Shown: piece after piece, positions 55,017 through 63,244 of the stretch
Position numbering within the stretch: position 1 is the stretch's first letter
Layout of the letters: every line of letters starts with the position of its first letter
Assembly (NCBI GenBank): GCA_016710095.1
Contig: JADJLL010000016.1
Span: 1-64,000 of the forward strand
Length of the DNA stretch: 64,000 bases
From: Candidatus Eiseniibacteriota bacterium
GTDB lineage: Bacteria; Eisenbacteria; RBG-16-71-46
Direction of reading: 5' to 3'
Program-made: the position numbers and the translations under genes
The notes under the pieces: model-generated
What the model was told of the DNA's origin: nothing
Databases searched by the model: none
What the model saw: only the letters and a program-made list of their open reading frames with translations

Positions 55017-56149
55017 AGATCCTGATCGCCGGCGGTGGCACCGGGGGGCACGTCTTTCCGGGCATCGCCGTCGCCGAGGAACTCCGCCGCTTGCGCCCGG
55101 ACTGCCAGATCGTGTTCGCCGGCACCCGCCGTGGACTCGAATCGCAGGCCGTGCCCGAAGCCGGGTTCACCATTCGCTATCTCGCCAGCAGTGGTTTCAA
55201 CCGCCGCCGCTGGTGGACGTGGCCGCTCTCCGCGATCACGAACCTCGTGGGACTCGTCCAGGCGCTCGGGCTGATCCTCGCCGAGAATCCGCAGGTCGTG
55301 CTCGGCACGGGCGGATACGTGAGCGCTCCGATTTCGTTCGCCGCGAAGCTGCTCGGCCGGCAGCTGCTCCTGCAGGAGCAGAACAGCCGGCCGGGTCTCG
55401 CGAACCGGCTGCTTTCGCGCATCGCGGACGAAGTGCACCTGTCGTTCCTCGAAGCGCGCAGCGACTTCCCGCGCAAGGACCACCTCAAGGTGACGGGCAA
55501 TCCCGTGCGCGCGCACATCTCCGCGGGTGATTCCGACGCGGCGATGCGCGAGTTCGAGCTCGATCCCTCGCGCCCGGTGGTGTTCGTGTTCGGCGGCAGC
55601 CTCGGCGCGCAGCGCATCAACGAGGCGGCGATCGAGACCATGCGCCAGCTGCAGGGCCGCGTCGCGCTGCAGCTCATCCTGCAGACGGGCCGCGCGGACT
55701 ACGAGCGCGTGAAGGCGATCGTGGACGCCGAGAAACTCCCGGCCCGCGTGCTGCCGTTCGTGAAGAAGATCCACATGGCCTACGCAGCGGCGGACCTCGT
55801 CGTGTGCCGCGCCGGCGCGATGACGCTCGCCGAGATCGCGGTGTGCGGTCTGCCGGCGATCCTCGTGCCGTATCCCTACGCCGCGCACAACCATCAGGAA
55901 GACAACGCCGCGAACCTCGTGGATCGTGGCGCCGCGGTGATGATCCTCGACGCCGAGCTCACGGGCGACCGCCTCGCGCGCGAGGTCGCGCACCTGCTCG
56001 CCGACAAGCAGCAGCTCTCCCGCATGTCCTCGAACGCGCGGCTGTTCGCGCGGCCCGACGCCGCGACGCGCCTCGCGCGCACGCTGATCCGTCGCGCGGA
56101 GGGCAAGCCCGAGGTCGTCGAGGAGAACCCGGCGGAAGGGGGCCGCTAG
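55013..56149 (+). CDS. murG: UDP-GlcNAc transferase MurG (lipid II synthesis)
   Basis: A 378-residue GT28 enzyme attached to the inner membrane that converts lipid I to lipid II. The N-terminal loop is IAGGGTGGHVFPGIAVAEEL, then VLGTGGYVSAPISFAAKLL and LQEQNSRPGLANRLL. The donor domain has VFVFGGSLGAQRINEA, VVCRAGAMTLAEIAVCGLPA and PYAAHNHQEDNA. ATG 55013 overlaps the ftsW stop; an in-frame ATG 18 bases upstream is less likely. The stop TAG shares a base with the murC GTG. Confidence 0.96.
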   Translation: MKILIAGGGTGGHVFPGIAVAEELRRLRPDCQIVFAGTRRGLESQAVPEAGFTIRYLASSGFNRRRWWTWPLSAITNLVGLVQALGLILAENPQVVLGTGGYVSAPISFAAKLLGRQLLLQEQNSRPGLANRLLSRIADEVHLSFLEARSDFPRKDHLKVTGNPVRAHISAGDSDAAMREFELDPSRPVVFVFGGSLGAQRINEAAIETMRQLQGRVALQLILQTGRADYERVKAIVDAEKLPARVLPFVKKIHMAYAAADLVVCRAGAMTLAEIAVCGLPAILVPYPYAAHNHQEDNAANLVDRGAAVMILDAELTGDRLAREVAHLLADKQQLSRMSSNARLFARPDAATRLARTLIRRAEGKPEVVEENPAEGGR

Positions 56150-57537
56150 TGTACGGGCACACCCACCGCATCCACTTCATCGGCATCGGCGGCAGCGGCA
56201 TGTCCGGTCTCGCCGAGGTGCTGCTGAACATGGGCTACTCGGTCGCCGGCAGCGACCTGAAGTCCTCCGAGGTCACGGACCGCATCGTGGCGCTGGGCGG
56301 CCGCGTGTTCGTCGGTCACGCCGCCTCGAACGTCGAAGGCGCGCAGGTGGTCGTGTACTCGTCCGCCGTGCGCCCGGAGAATCCCGAACTCGTCGCCGCC
56401 CGCGCCGCCGGCGTGCCGGTCATCGCGCGCGCCGACATGCTCGCCGAACTCATGCGCATGAAGTACGGCGTCGCGGTCGGCGGCTCGCACGGCAAGACGA
56501 CGACCACGTCCATGGTCGCGTCGGTGCTCAGCCGCGGCGGCATGGACCCGACGATCGTGGTCGGCGGCCGGCTGCGCGCACTCGGCTCGAACGCGAAGCT
56601 CGGGCACGGCCGGTTCCTCGTGGCCGAGGCCGACGAGAGCGACGGCTCGTTCCTGCGTCTCGCGCCCGCCGTGACCGTGATCACGAACATCGACCGCGAG
56701 CACCTCGACCACTACGCCGACCTCGACGAGATCCGCCAGGCGTTCACGTACTTCGCGAACCGAGTGCCGTTCTACGGCGTGTCGGTGATGTGCGTGGACG
56801 ACGAGCACGTCCGCCAGATCCTGCCGCTCGTCACCAAGCGCACGCTGCTCTACGGCACGCGCGAGGAAGCCGAAGTGCGGGCGGGCAAGATCGAGATGCT
56901 GCCGCACGAGTCGCGCTTCGAGGTGATCGCCGCGGGCGAGACGCTCGGCTGGGTGACGCTGCACGTGCCCGGACGGCACAACGTGCTCAACGCGCTGGCC
57001 GCGGTCGCGATCGGGCTGGAGCTCGAGATCGCGTTCGCGCACATCGCCGAGGCGCTCGACGGCTTCCGCGGCGTCGGCCGCCGCTTCGAGTTGCGCGGCG
57101 AAGTGAACGGCGTGCGCGTGGTGGACGACTACGGCCATCACCCGACCGAGGTCGCGGCGACGCTGTCGGCCGCGAAGCAGCAGGGCGGGCGCGTGCTCGT
57201 GATCTTCCAGCCGCACCGCTATTCGCGCACCGACGCGCTGCGCGAGGAGTTCGGGCGCTGCTTCGGCGACGCCGATCTCGTTTGGGTGCTCGACGTGTAC
57301 GCGGCGGGCGAAACCCCGATCCCGGGCGTGACCGGCCACACGGTGGTCGAAGCCGCGCACGCGGCGGGGGCGAAGCACGTGTCGTACGCCGCGAGCGGGC
57401 CGGAAGCCGCGGCCGCGGCGGCCGCCGCCGCGAAGAGCGGCGACGTGATCCTGACGCTCGGCGCCGGAGACGTGTCGCGACTCGGCGAGCACGTGCTCGG
57501 GCACCTGAGGGGCGGAGTCGAAGGGAGAAAGGCGTGA
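56149..57537 (+). CDS. murC: UDP-MurNAc-L-alanine ligase MurC
   Basis: A 462-residue Mur ligase adding L-alanine, the first stem residue. N-terminal loop HFIGIGGSGMSGLAEVLLN, P-loop VGGSHGKTTTTSMVASVL, EADESDGSFLRL, TNIDREHLDHYADL and VVDDYGHHPTEVAATL in the C-terminal domain, followed by IFQPHRYSRT. An alanine run (about residues 422-433) precedes the end. GTG start inside the murG stop region; the stop overlaps ftsQ by GTGA. In many bacteria murB and ddl follow here; they are absent. Confidence 0.96.
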   Translation: MYGHTHRIHFIGIGGSGMSGLAEVLLNMGYSVAGSDLKSSEVTDRIVALGGRVFVGHAASNVEGAQVVVYSSAVRPENPELVAARAAGVPVIARADMLAELMRMKYGVAVGGSHGKTTTTSMVASVLSRGGMDPTIVVGGRLRALGSNAKLGHGRFLVAEADESDGSFLRLAPAVTVITNIDREHLDHYADLDEIRQAFTYFANRVPFYGVSVMCVDDEHVRQILPLVTKRTLLYGTREEAEVRAGKIEMLPHESRFEVIAAGETLGWVTLHVPGRHNVLNALAAVAIGLELEIAFAHIAEALDGFRGVGRRFELRGEVNGVRVVDDYGHHPTEVAATLSAAKQQGGRVLVIFQPHRYSRTDALREEFGRCFGDADLVWVLDVYAAGETPIPGVTGHTVVEAAHAAGAKHVSYAASGPEAAAAAAAAAKSGDVILTLGAGDVSRLGEHVLGHLRGGVEGRKA

Positions 57538-58364
57538 GTCACTACCAGGGGCGGGCGCTGTCGCGTCCCGAACGCCATGGCCGCGAAGGCGGCGCCGGCC
57601 CGTTGCGCCAGGCGCTGCGCGTGCTCGTGGTGATGCTCGCGCTCGGCGCGGTCGCCATGCTGCCGTGGAAGGAACTGCGCCGCCGCCACGCGATCGTCAC
57701 CGACGTGCGCGTGAAGGGCGTGCGCTACCTCGACGCCGCGCGCGTCCGCCGCGCCTCCGGTGTGGTGGAGGGGCAGGACCTGCTGTCGCTCGACCTCGCG
57801 GCGGTGCGCCGCCGCGTGCAGGCGGATCCGCGCGTCGCCAGGGCGGACGTGCGCCATCACGGCCTGCGCGGGATCGAGATCGAAGTGCACGAGCGCGTCC
57901 CGGCGCTGGTCGTCACGACGGGCGAGCCGATCGAAGTGGACTCGACCGGCGTGCTGCTCGAACCGCTCCAGCGCGGCGTCGTCGCCGACGTGCCGCTGCT
58001 CACCGGCGTGCGTTCGTCGGACCTCGAGCCGGGCACCCGAATTCGCAGCGAGGAGATGAAACGAGGACTCGCATGGGCCGCCGTTTTGAGCGACAATGCG
58101 CTCCGACTTTCGGGGCAAGTGTCGGAACTGGACGTGTCGGAGTCGCGGACGACCCGGCTCGTACTCATGAACGGAATCCGTGTCGTGGGACCGGCGTGGC
58201 CGGTCAGTCTCCGCCAGCTTTCCGGACTCCGAGCAACGCTCCTCGACCTGCAGCGCAAGGGCATGATGCCCGGCGAGGTCGATGTGCGTATTCCGAATCA
58301 GGTCATCGTGCGTGACACACAGCCGACCGAACTCGTCTCGGTCGATCAGCCACACAGCATCTGA
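57534..58364 (+). CDS. ftsQ: Cell-division protein FtsQ/DivIB
   Basis: A 276-residue bitopic protein. It has a basic cytoplasmic tail, one membrane helix (ALRVLVVMLALGAVAMLPW, about residues 27-45) and a POTRA domain (IVTDVRVKGVRYLDAARVRR, about 54-125, with VEGQDLLSLDLAAVRRRVQ). The FtsQ beta domain follows (HERVPALVVTTGEPIEVDST). It links the early and late divisome together with FtsL. Position between murC and ftsA is canonical. GTG start overlaps murC. Confidence 0.92.
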   Translation: MSHYQGRALSRPERHGREGGAGPLRQALRVLVVMLALGAVAMLPWKELRRRHAIVTDVRVKGVRYLDAARVRRASGVVEGQDLLSLDLAAVRRRVQADPRVARADVRHHGLRGIEIEVHERVPALVVTTGEPIEVDSTGVLLEPLQRGVVADVPLLTGVRSSDLEPGTRIRSEEMKRGLAWAAVLSDNALRLSGQVSELDVSESRTTRLVLMNGIRVVGPAWPVSLRQLSGLRATLLDLQRKGMMPGEVDVRIPNQVIVRDTQPTELVSVDQPHSI

Positions 58365-58387
58365 GGCGCACCGCGGGAGGGAACCCC

Positions 58388-59623
58388 ATGGCCCAGGCGA
58401 CAAGGACGTTCGTCGGACTCGACATCGGCACCACCAAGATCTCGTGCATCATCGCGGACCAGAACGCCGCGGGTGAGATGCGGATCGTCGGCATCGGCAA
58501 CGCGCCCAGTGAAGGGCTGCGCCGCGGCGTGGTGGTGGACCTCGAAAAGACCGTGGCGAGCATTTCGCGTTCGGTCGAAGAGGCCGAGCGCATGGCCGGC
58601 ATCGAGGTGAAGGGTGTGTGGGCCGGCATCGCCGGGGACCACATCCGCAGCCTGAACAGCCGTGGCGTGATCGCCGTGGCGCGGCGCGACAACGAGATCG
58701 CGGCCGCGGACGTGGACCGCGTGGTCGAAGCCGCCAAGGCGATCGCGATCCCGGTCGACCGCGAGATCATTCACGTGATCCCGCAGGAGTTCATCGTCGA
58801 CGACCAGGACGGCATCAAGGATCCGGTCGGCATGAGCGGCGTGCGTCTCGAAGCCGAGATCCACATCATCACGGGCGCGGTCACCAGCGCGAAGAACATC
58901 TGCCGCGCGATCCAGCGTTCCGGCCTCAAGGTGTACGACCTCGTGCTCGAGCCGCTCGCCTCGGCGACCGCGGTGCTCGACCAGGACGAGCGCGACCTCG
59001 GCGTGGTGCTGCTCGACATCGGCGGCGGCACGACCGACGTGGCCGTGTTCCACGAGGGCTCGATCCGCCACACGGCGATCATCCCGTTCGGCGGCGCCAA
59101 CGTGACGAGCGACATCGCCATCGGGCTGCGCACGCCGATGGACAAGGCCGAGGCCATCAAGATCCAGCACGGCTCCGCGCTCGCTTCGCTGGTCAAGGCG
59201 GACGAGATGCTGCAGGTCGCCTGCGTCGGCGGCCGCGAGGATCGCGAAATCTCGCGCACCGTGCTCGCCTCGATGATCGAGCCGCGCATGGAAGAGATCT
59301 TCATGCTCGCCAACAAGGAAGTCCGCAAGAACCACTTCGCGCCCCTGATCGGCGGCGGCGTGGTGCTCACCGGCGGCACGTCGCTGCTGCCCGGGATCGC
59401 GGAGTTGGCCGAGCAGGTGTTCGAAATGCCCGTCCGTCTCGGCGTGCCGAGGGGAATGGGCGGCCTGTCCGCGAACGTCGCCGACCCGCGCTTCTCGACG
59501 GGAGTCGGTCTCGTGATGCATGCTGCGGGTCAGGACGGCAGGTCCGGTGCGTTCGTCGAAAGCCGCGCGCCCGGCAAGTCCCCACGCTTCGATTTGATCG
59601 GCTGGTTCGCCAGCAAGTTCTAG
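58388..59623 (+). CDS. ftsA: Cell-division ATPase FtsA
   Basis: A 411-residue actin-like protein that tethers FtsZ to the membrane. Phosphate-1 motif VGLDIGTTKISCIIAD, the SHS2/1C subdomain (AGIAGDHIRSLNSRGVIAV), phosphate-2 LLDIGGGTTDVAVF, and the adenosine motif VVLTGGTSLLPGIAELA. It ends RFDLIGWFASKF, an amphipathic helix for membrane binding. ATG 58388 follows GGGAGGGAACCCC. 63 bases separate it from ftsZ. Confidence 0.96.
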   Translation: MAQATRTFVGLDIGTTKISCIIADQNAAGEMRIVGIGNAPSEGLRRGVVVDLEKTVASISRSVEEAERMAGIEVKGVWAGIAGDHIRSLNSRGVIAVARRDNEIAAADVDRVVEAAKAIAIPVDREIIHVIPQEFIVDDQDGIKDPVGMSGVRLEAEIHIITGAVTSAKNICRAIQRSGLKVYDLVLEPLASATAVLDQDERDLGVVLLDIGGGTTDVAVFHEGSIRHTAIIPFGGANVTSDIAIGLRTPMDKAEAIKIQHGSALASLVKADEMLQVACVGGREDREISRTVLASMIEPRMEEIFMLANKEVRKNHFAPLIGGGVVLTGGTSLLPGIAELAEQVFEMPVRLGVPRGMGGLSANVADPRFSTGVGLVMHAAGQDGRSGAFVESRAPGKSPRFDLIGWFASKF

Positions 59624-59686
59624 AACCACGCAGTCTCGGCATCGGCGGCCAGGATGGCCGCGATGCCGGCACAAGGAGAGGTGCCC

Positions 59687-60826
59687 ATGTCCATGTTCGA
59701 GCTCGAGATCGACCGCACGGCCCCCGCTCGCCTGAAGGTCATCGGTGTCGGCGGCGCAGGCAACAACGCCGTCAATCGCATGATCGGTGCGGGCCTTCGT
59801 GGCGTGGACTTCATCGCCGCGAACACGGATGTGCAGGCCCTCGGGCAGGCGCTGGCGCCCACGCGAATCCAGATCGGCATCAACGCGACGCGCGGTCTCG
59901 GCGCGGGTGGCGATCCTTCGCAGGGCCGCCGTTCCGCGGAAGAGGACGAGCAGGCGATCAGCGACGCGATCGGTGAAGCCGACATGGTGTTCGTCACCGC
60001 CGGCATGGGCGGCGGCACCGGCACCGGCGCCGCTCCCGTCGTGGCGCGTCTCGCGCGCCAGGCCGGCGCGCTCACGGTGGGCGTCGTCACGCGTCCGTTC
60101 TCGTTCGAAGGCCGCCGCCGCATGCGCCAGGCCGAGGAAGGCCTCGAGGAACTCCGCGCCGAAGTGGACACGCTGCTCGTGATCCCGAACGAGCGCCTGC
60201 TTTCGGTCGTCGAGAAGGGCACGCCGCTCTCCGAGGCGTTCGGCATCGCCGACGACGTGCTGCTCAAGGCCACCAAGGGCATCGCGGATCTCGTCACGAT
60301 CCCCGGCCTCGTCAACGTCGACTTCGCCGACGTGAAGAGCATCATGGCTTCGCGCGGCAACGCGCTCATGGGCACGGGCCGCGCGACGGGCGAGAACCGT
60401 GCGCTCGAAGCGGCGCAGGCCGCCGTGTCGAGCCCGCTGCTCGAGGACGTCTCGATCCACGGCGCCGAGGGCGTGCTGCTCAACATCACGGGCGGCCGTG
60501 ACCTCAGCCTGCACGAGGTGAACGAGGCTTCCAAGGTCGTCACGGAAGCCGCGGGCGAAGACGCGAACATCATCTTCGGCGCCGTGATCGATCCCGCTCT
60601 GGACGGCGAGATCGTCGTCACGGTCGTCGCGACCGGTTTCGGCATCGCGCATCCGCAGTTCACCGTCGTGGACCGTTCGACGCGCCGCAAGGCCGTGAAC
60701 GACGCGGACGACGCCGGCAGCTACAACATCCCCGCGTGGAAGCGTCAGCAGGGCCGCAGCCAGTGGGGGCGCAACGCGAGCGAATCGCTCGAGGTTCCGG
60801 CGTTCCTTCGTCGCCAGATGGACTAG
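59687..60826 (+). CDS. ftsZ: Cell-division GTPase FtsZ
   Basis: A 379-residue tubulin homologue forming the Z ring. Nucleotide-binding loops: IGVGGAGNNAVNRMI, the tubulin signature GMGGGTGTGAAPVVA, and the T7 loop around LVNVDFADVKSIM. After a short linker (about 325-365) it ends EVPAFLRRQMD, the conserved peptide that binds FtsA. The start is set at ATG 59687 because AAGGAGAG lies seven bases upstream; in-frame upstream ATGs at 59654 and 59663 lack such a site, and ATG 59693 is also possible. Confidence 0.96.
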   Translation: MSMFELEIDRTAPARLKVIGVGGAGNNAVNRMIGAGLRGVDFIAANTDVQALGQALAPTRIQIGINATRGLGAGGDPSQGRRSAEEDEQAISDAIGEADMVFVTAGMGGGTGTGAAPVVARLARQAGALTVGVVTRPFSFEGRRRMRQAEEGLEELRAEVDTLLVIPNERLLSVVEKGTPLSEAFGIADDVLLKATKGIADLVTIPGLVNVDFADVKSIMASRGNALMGTGRATGENRALEAAQAAVSSPLLEDVSIHGAEGVLLNITGGRDLSLHEVNEASKVVTEAAGEDANIIFGAVIDPALDGEIVVTVVATGFGIAHPQFTVVDRSTRRKAVNDADDAGSYNIPAWKRQQGRSQWGRNASESLEVPAFLRRQMD

Positions 60827-60835
60827 GAGAGAGCC

Positions 60836-62485
60836 GTGAAGTTCCTCTCGTCCCTCGTGAAGTGGGGGCACACCCGCGGGTACAACGCGGGCATCCTCCA
60901 CTTCAACAAGGGTGAGTTCGCGCGAGCGGCCGAGTGCTTCGAAAGCGTGCTGCACGAGGTGCGGGATCCGAACGATCCCGATCACTGCCTCGCGCTCGTG
61001 CACGCCGCGGAGGCCCGCGCGAATCTTGGTCTCGCGTTCTTCCACGCGGGCGACTACGCCCGCGCGGAGGGCGAGTTCACGCGCGCGCTCGAGGAGAACC
61101 CGACCTTCCCCGACCTGCGCTACTTCCGCGCCCGCATCTACGAGCGCTCGGGCCGGATCGACGAGGCGATCGAGGATCTCGAACGCGCGCTCGCCGAGCA
61201 TCCGCACTATCTCGAAGGGCACCTGCTGCTCGCGGTGTGCCTGGGGCTGAAGGGTGACCGCGAGCGTTCGAGCGCGCAGCTCGGCGAAGCGCTGTCGCTC
61301 GGGCTCGAGGCTCCGGAGTGGGTGACGCCCGCCGTCGCGCGCGACTGGACCGGCGAGCAGTGGCGCCGGCTGCTGCCCGACGTCGCCGCGCGCACGAACG
61401 GCGCGGGAGCGAAGCCGCTCGACCGCGCGCTCGCGCACCAGCAGGCGGGCGACCTCGCGGGCGCCATCGCCGAACTCACGCGCGCGGTGGCGGACAAGCC
61501 GTCGTACGCCGACCTGCGCTGCCGCCTCGGCGGCCTGCTGCTCGAGGACGGCCGTCTCGAGGAGGCGCTCGACCAGTTCAAGGTCGCGCTCGAACTGAAC
61601 CCGCGCTACCTCGAGGCCCGGCTTCTCGCCGCGCGCGCCGAGCTCGAGCGCGGCCGCGCCGCCGCCGCCGGCGAGCACATCGCCGAGGCGATCGAGGCGA
61701 ACCCGCAGTATCCCGACCTGCATTTCTGGCTCGCGGTGACGCGCTTCCGCCAGGGCGATCTCGCCGCGGCGGTCGCGCCGCTCGAGACCGCCGTCGAACT
61801 CAACCGCCAGTTCGCCCGGGCGCAGCGCCTGCTCGGGCTCGTGTACCACGCGCTCGGCCGCTATGACGACGCGCTGCGCGCGCTGCGGCGTGGGCTGACG
61901 CGCGATCGCGAAGTGCCGCAGACCGCGGTGATGGACGCCCAGCTGCTGTACGAGTCGGGCGACCTCGAAGGGGCGGAGGCCGCGCTGCTGCGCGCGCTCG
62001 CCGTGAACCCGTCGTACCCCGACCTGCGCACGCTGCTCGCGCGCATCCGCCGCTCTCAAGGCCGTCTCGAGGAAGCGTCGGCCGAGTACGCGAAGGCGCT
62101 CGAGCTGCGCCCCGACTACGCCTCGGCGGCGCTCGAGCGCGCCAGCGTGCTCATCGAGATGAACCGCCTGCCGCAGGCGGAGTCCGCGCTCGCCGATCTC
62201 GTCGCCCGCCGTCCCCGCTGGGCGGACGCGCACGCGCTGCTCGGCCGCACGCGACTCATGAAGGGCGAGCCCGCGGCCGCGGTCGCGCCGCTCACCGCCG
62301 CGCTCGAGATCAACCCCGGCTTCGCCGCCGCCCGCGCCGACCTCGGCTGGGCGCTGCTGCAGTCCGGGCAGTCACGCGAGGCCGACGAGCATTTCGCGCA
62401 GGCGCTCGAGCTCGATCCGATGAACGCCCTGCCGCGCCAGCAGCTCGCCTGGCGGGAACTGCTCACCGCGAACCGCGACGAGTAG
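60836..62485 (+). CDS. TPR-repeat protein downstream of ftsZ
   Basis: A 549-residue protein of about thirteen TPR-like helical pairs and no signal peptide or membrane helix. It opens KFLSSLVKWGHTRGYNAGIL, then clear TPRs (ARAEGEFTRALEENPTFPDL, EEALDQFKVALELNPRYLEA, AEYAKALELRPDYASAALER). A cytoplasmic scaffold role is expected of such repeats. The gene follows ftsZ by nine bases with AGGAGAGA upstream, and it ends at the cluster terminator, so it is probably made with the divisome. Function unknown; a link to division is inferred from position only. Confidence 0.88.
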   Translation: MKFLSSLVKWGHTRGYNAGILHFNKGEFARAAECFESVLHEVRDPNDPDHCLALVHAAEARANLGLAFFHAGDYARAEGEFTRALEENPTFPDLRYFRARIYERSGRIDEAIEDLERALAEHPHYLEGHLLLAVCLGLKGDRERSSAQLGEALSLGLEAPEWVTPAVARDWTGEQWRRLLPDVAARTNGAGAKPLDRALAHQQAGDLAGAIAELTRAVADKPSYADLRCRLGGLLLEDGRLEEALDQFKVALELNPRYLEARLLAARAELERGRAAAAGEHIAEAIEANPQYPDLHFWLAVTRFRQGDLAAAVAPLETAVELNRQFARAQRLLGLVYHALGRYDDALRALRRGLTRDREVPQTAVMDAQLLYESGDLEGAEAALLRALAVNPSYPDLRTLLARIRRSQGRLEEASAEYAKALELRPDYASAALERASVLIEMNRLPQAESALADLVARRPRWADAHALLGRTRLMKGEPAAAVAPLTAALEINPGFAAARADLGWALLQSGQSREADEHFAQALELDPMNALPRQQLAWRELLTANRDE

Positions 62486-62505
62486 CGGGAGCGGGGGACA
62501 AGCGA

Positions 62506-62540
62506 AAGGGCCCGGTCGCCATCGGCGTCCGGGCCCTTTT
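62506..62540. terminator. Bidirectional terminator between the dcw cluster and rpmB
   Basis: AAAGGGCCCGG (62506-62516) pairs with CCGGGCCCTTTT (62529-62540) around a 12-base loop. The T-run on one side and A-run on the other suit termination in both directions, for the TPR gene (+) and for rpmB (-). Confidence 0.88.
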
Positions 62541-62556
62541 CGCGAAGTCGGGAAGA

Positions 62557-62775
62557 CTAGGCGGCGCTGCTCGTGACCTTCCGGCCGCGCACGGCCTTCA
62601 CGACCTTGTTCGAGCGGATGCAGCGCGTGCAGACCTTGATCTGCTTCGGCTTGCCTTCCACCAGCGCACGGACGCTCTGGATGTTCGCGTTGAACGTACG
62701 CTTGGTGATGTTGTTGGCGTGGGAAACGTTCTGTCCCGCCATCCGCAGCTTGCCGCACACGAAACACTTCGCCAT
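62557..62775 (-). CDS. rpmB: 50S ribosomal protein L28
   Basis: A 72-residue basic ribosomal protein. It begins MAKCFVCGKLRMAGQNVSH, the standard bL28 start, and contains KVCTRCIRSNKV. The four cysteines (CFVC and CTRC) form the zinc-binding C+ version of L28. The start at 62775 has GAGGAG eight bases upstream; the frame is open further upstream but those residues are not L28-like. Convergent with the dcw cluster and read from its own promoter. Confidence 0.96.
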   Translation of the reverse strand: MAKCFVCGKLRMAGQNVSHANNITKRTFNANIQSVRALVEGKPKQIKVCTRCIRSNKVVKAVRGRKVTSSAA

Positions 62776-62867
62776 GAAACACACTCCTCGATAAGCCGCG
62801 CTGGCGGCGTCCAGATGACTGCGCAGGGTGGACCCGCAGCGCACATCGGTCATGAAATCGCCGCGGC

Positions 62868-62897
62868 ACTATACGAGAGGCCCGGACCCGATGTCCA
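62868..62897 (-). promoter_or_regulatory. Sigma70-type promoter of rpmB
   Basis: Read on the minus strand: TGGACA (62897-62892), an 18-base spacer, TATAGT (62873-62868). It matches the consensus at five of six bases in each box. It gives an L28 leader of about 85 bases. Confidence 0.7.
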
Positions 62898-63244
62898 GCC
62901 TCGTCGCCGGATGGTGGTCCTGCACTTTCAGGGAGTTTTCCCGCCACCCGAATGATTTCGTTCTTCCAACAAGCCCGGTCGCCCGCTAGCTTGATGTCAA
63001 GAAGTTGTCCGACCACTCCACCGAGACGGGCGCGTACGCCGCACGGGGTCGCCCGCCTTCAGCTGGGAAAGGAGAGCGTTTCGGCGGAACCGCCGTTCCG
63101 GTCGCGCCGTGTACTTCACGCGCCGCGCTGACAAGCCCCCTCGGGTCCATCGTCCCCCGGCGTGGATCCGGCCGCACGATTCCGGTGCTCCCCTTCGCTC
63201 GCGCGCACGAGCGCCTTGCGCCGGAATGGAGAGGATCTCCCCCC
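62898..63244. other. Intergenic region between rpmB and the subtilase, no gene seen
   Basis: About 350 bases between divergent genes. Neither strand has a convincing coding frame. A weak promoter for the protease may be TTCCAA (62964-62969), 17 bases, TAGCTT (62987-62992). A ribosome-binding site GGAGAGG (63228-63234) precedes the ATG at 63245 by ten bases. A GGTGG/CCACC inverted pair flanks 62915-62948. Confidence 0.4.

Noticed and set aside
59654..59686. Upstream ATG starts for FtsZ
   Set aside because: The ribosome-binding site AAGGAGAG lies after them and fits ATG 59687; FtsZ homology begins after that point.
58346..62233. Very long antisense open frame (about 1295 codons) opposite ftsA-ftsZ-TPR
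   Set aside because: It is Arg/His/Val/Asp-rich with no motif, a by-product of GC-rich codon use opposite clear genes; the same applies to long antisense frames at 28355-32092, 16598-19471 and 1201-3873.
62776..62853. N-terminal extension of L28
   Set aside because: Conserved L28 starts at MAKCFVCGK with its own ribosome-binding site; the extra residues fall in the leader.
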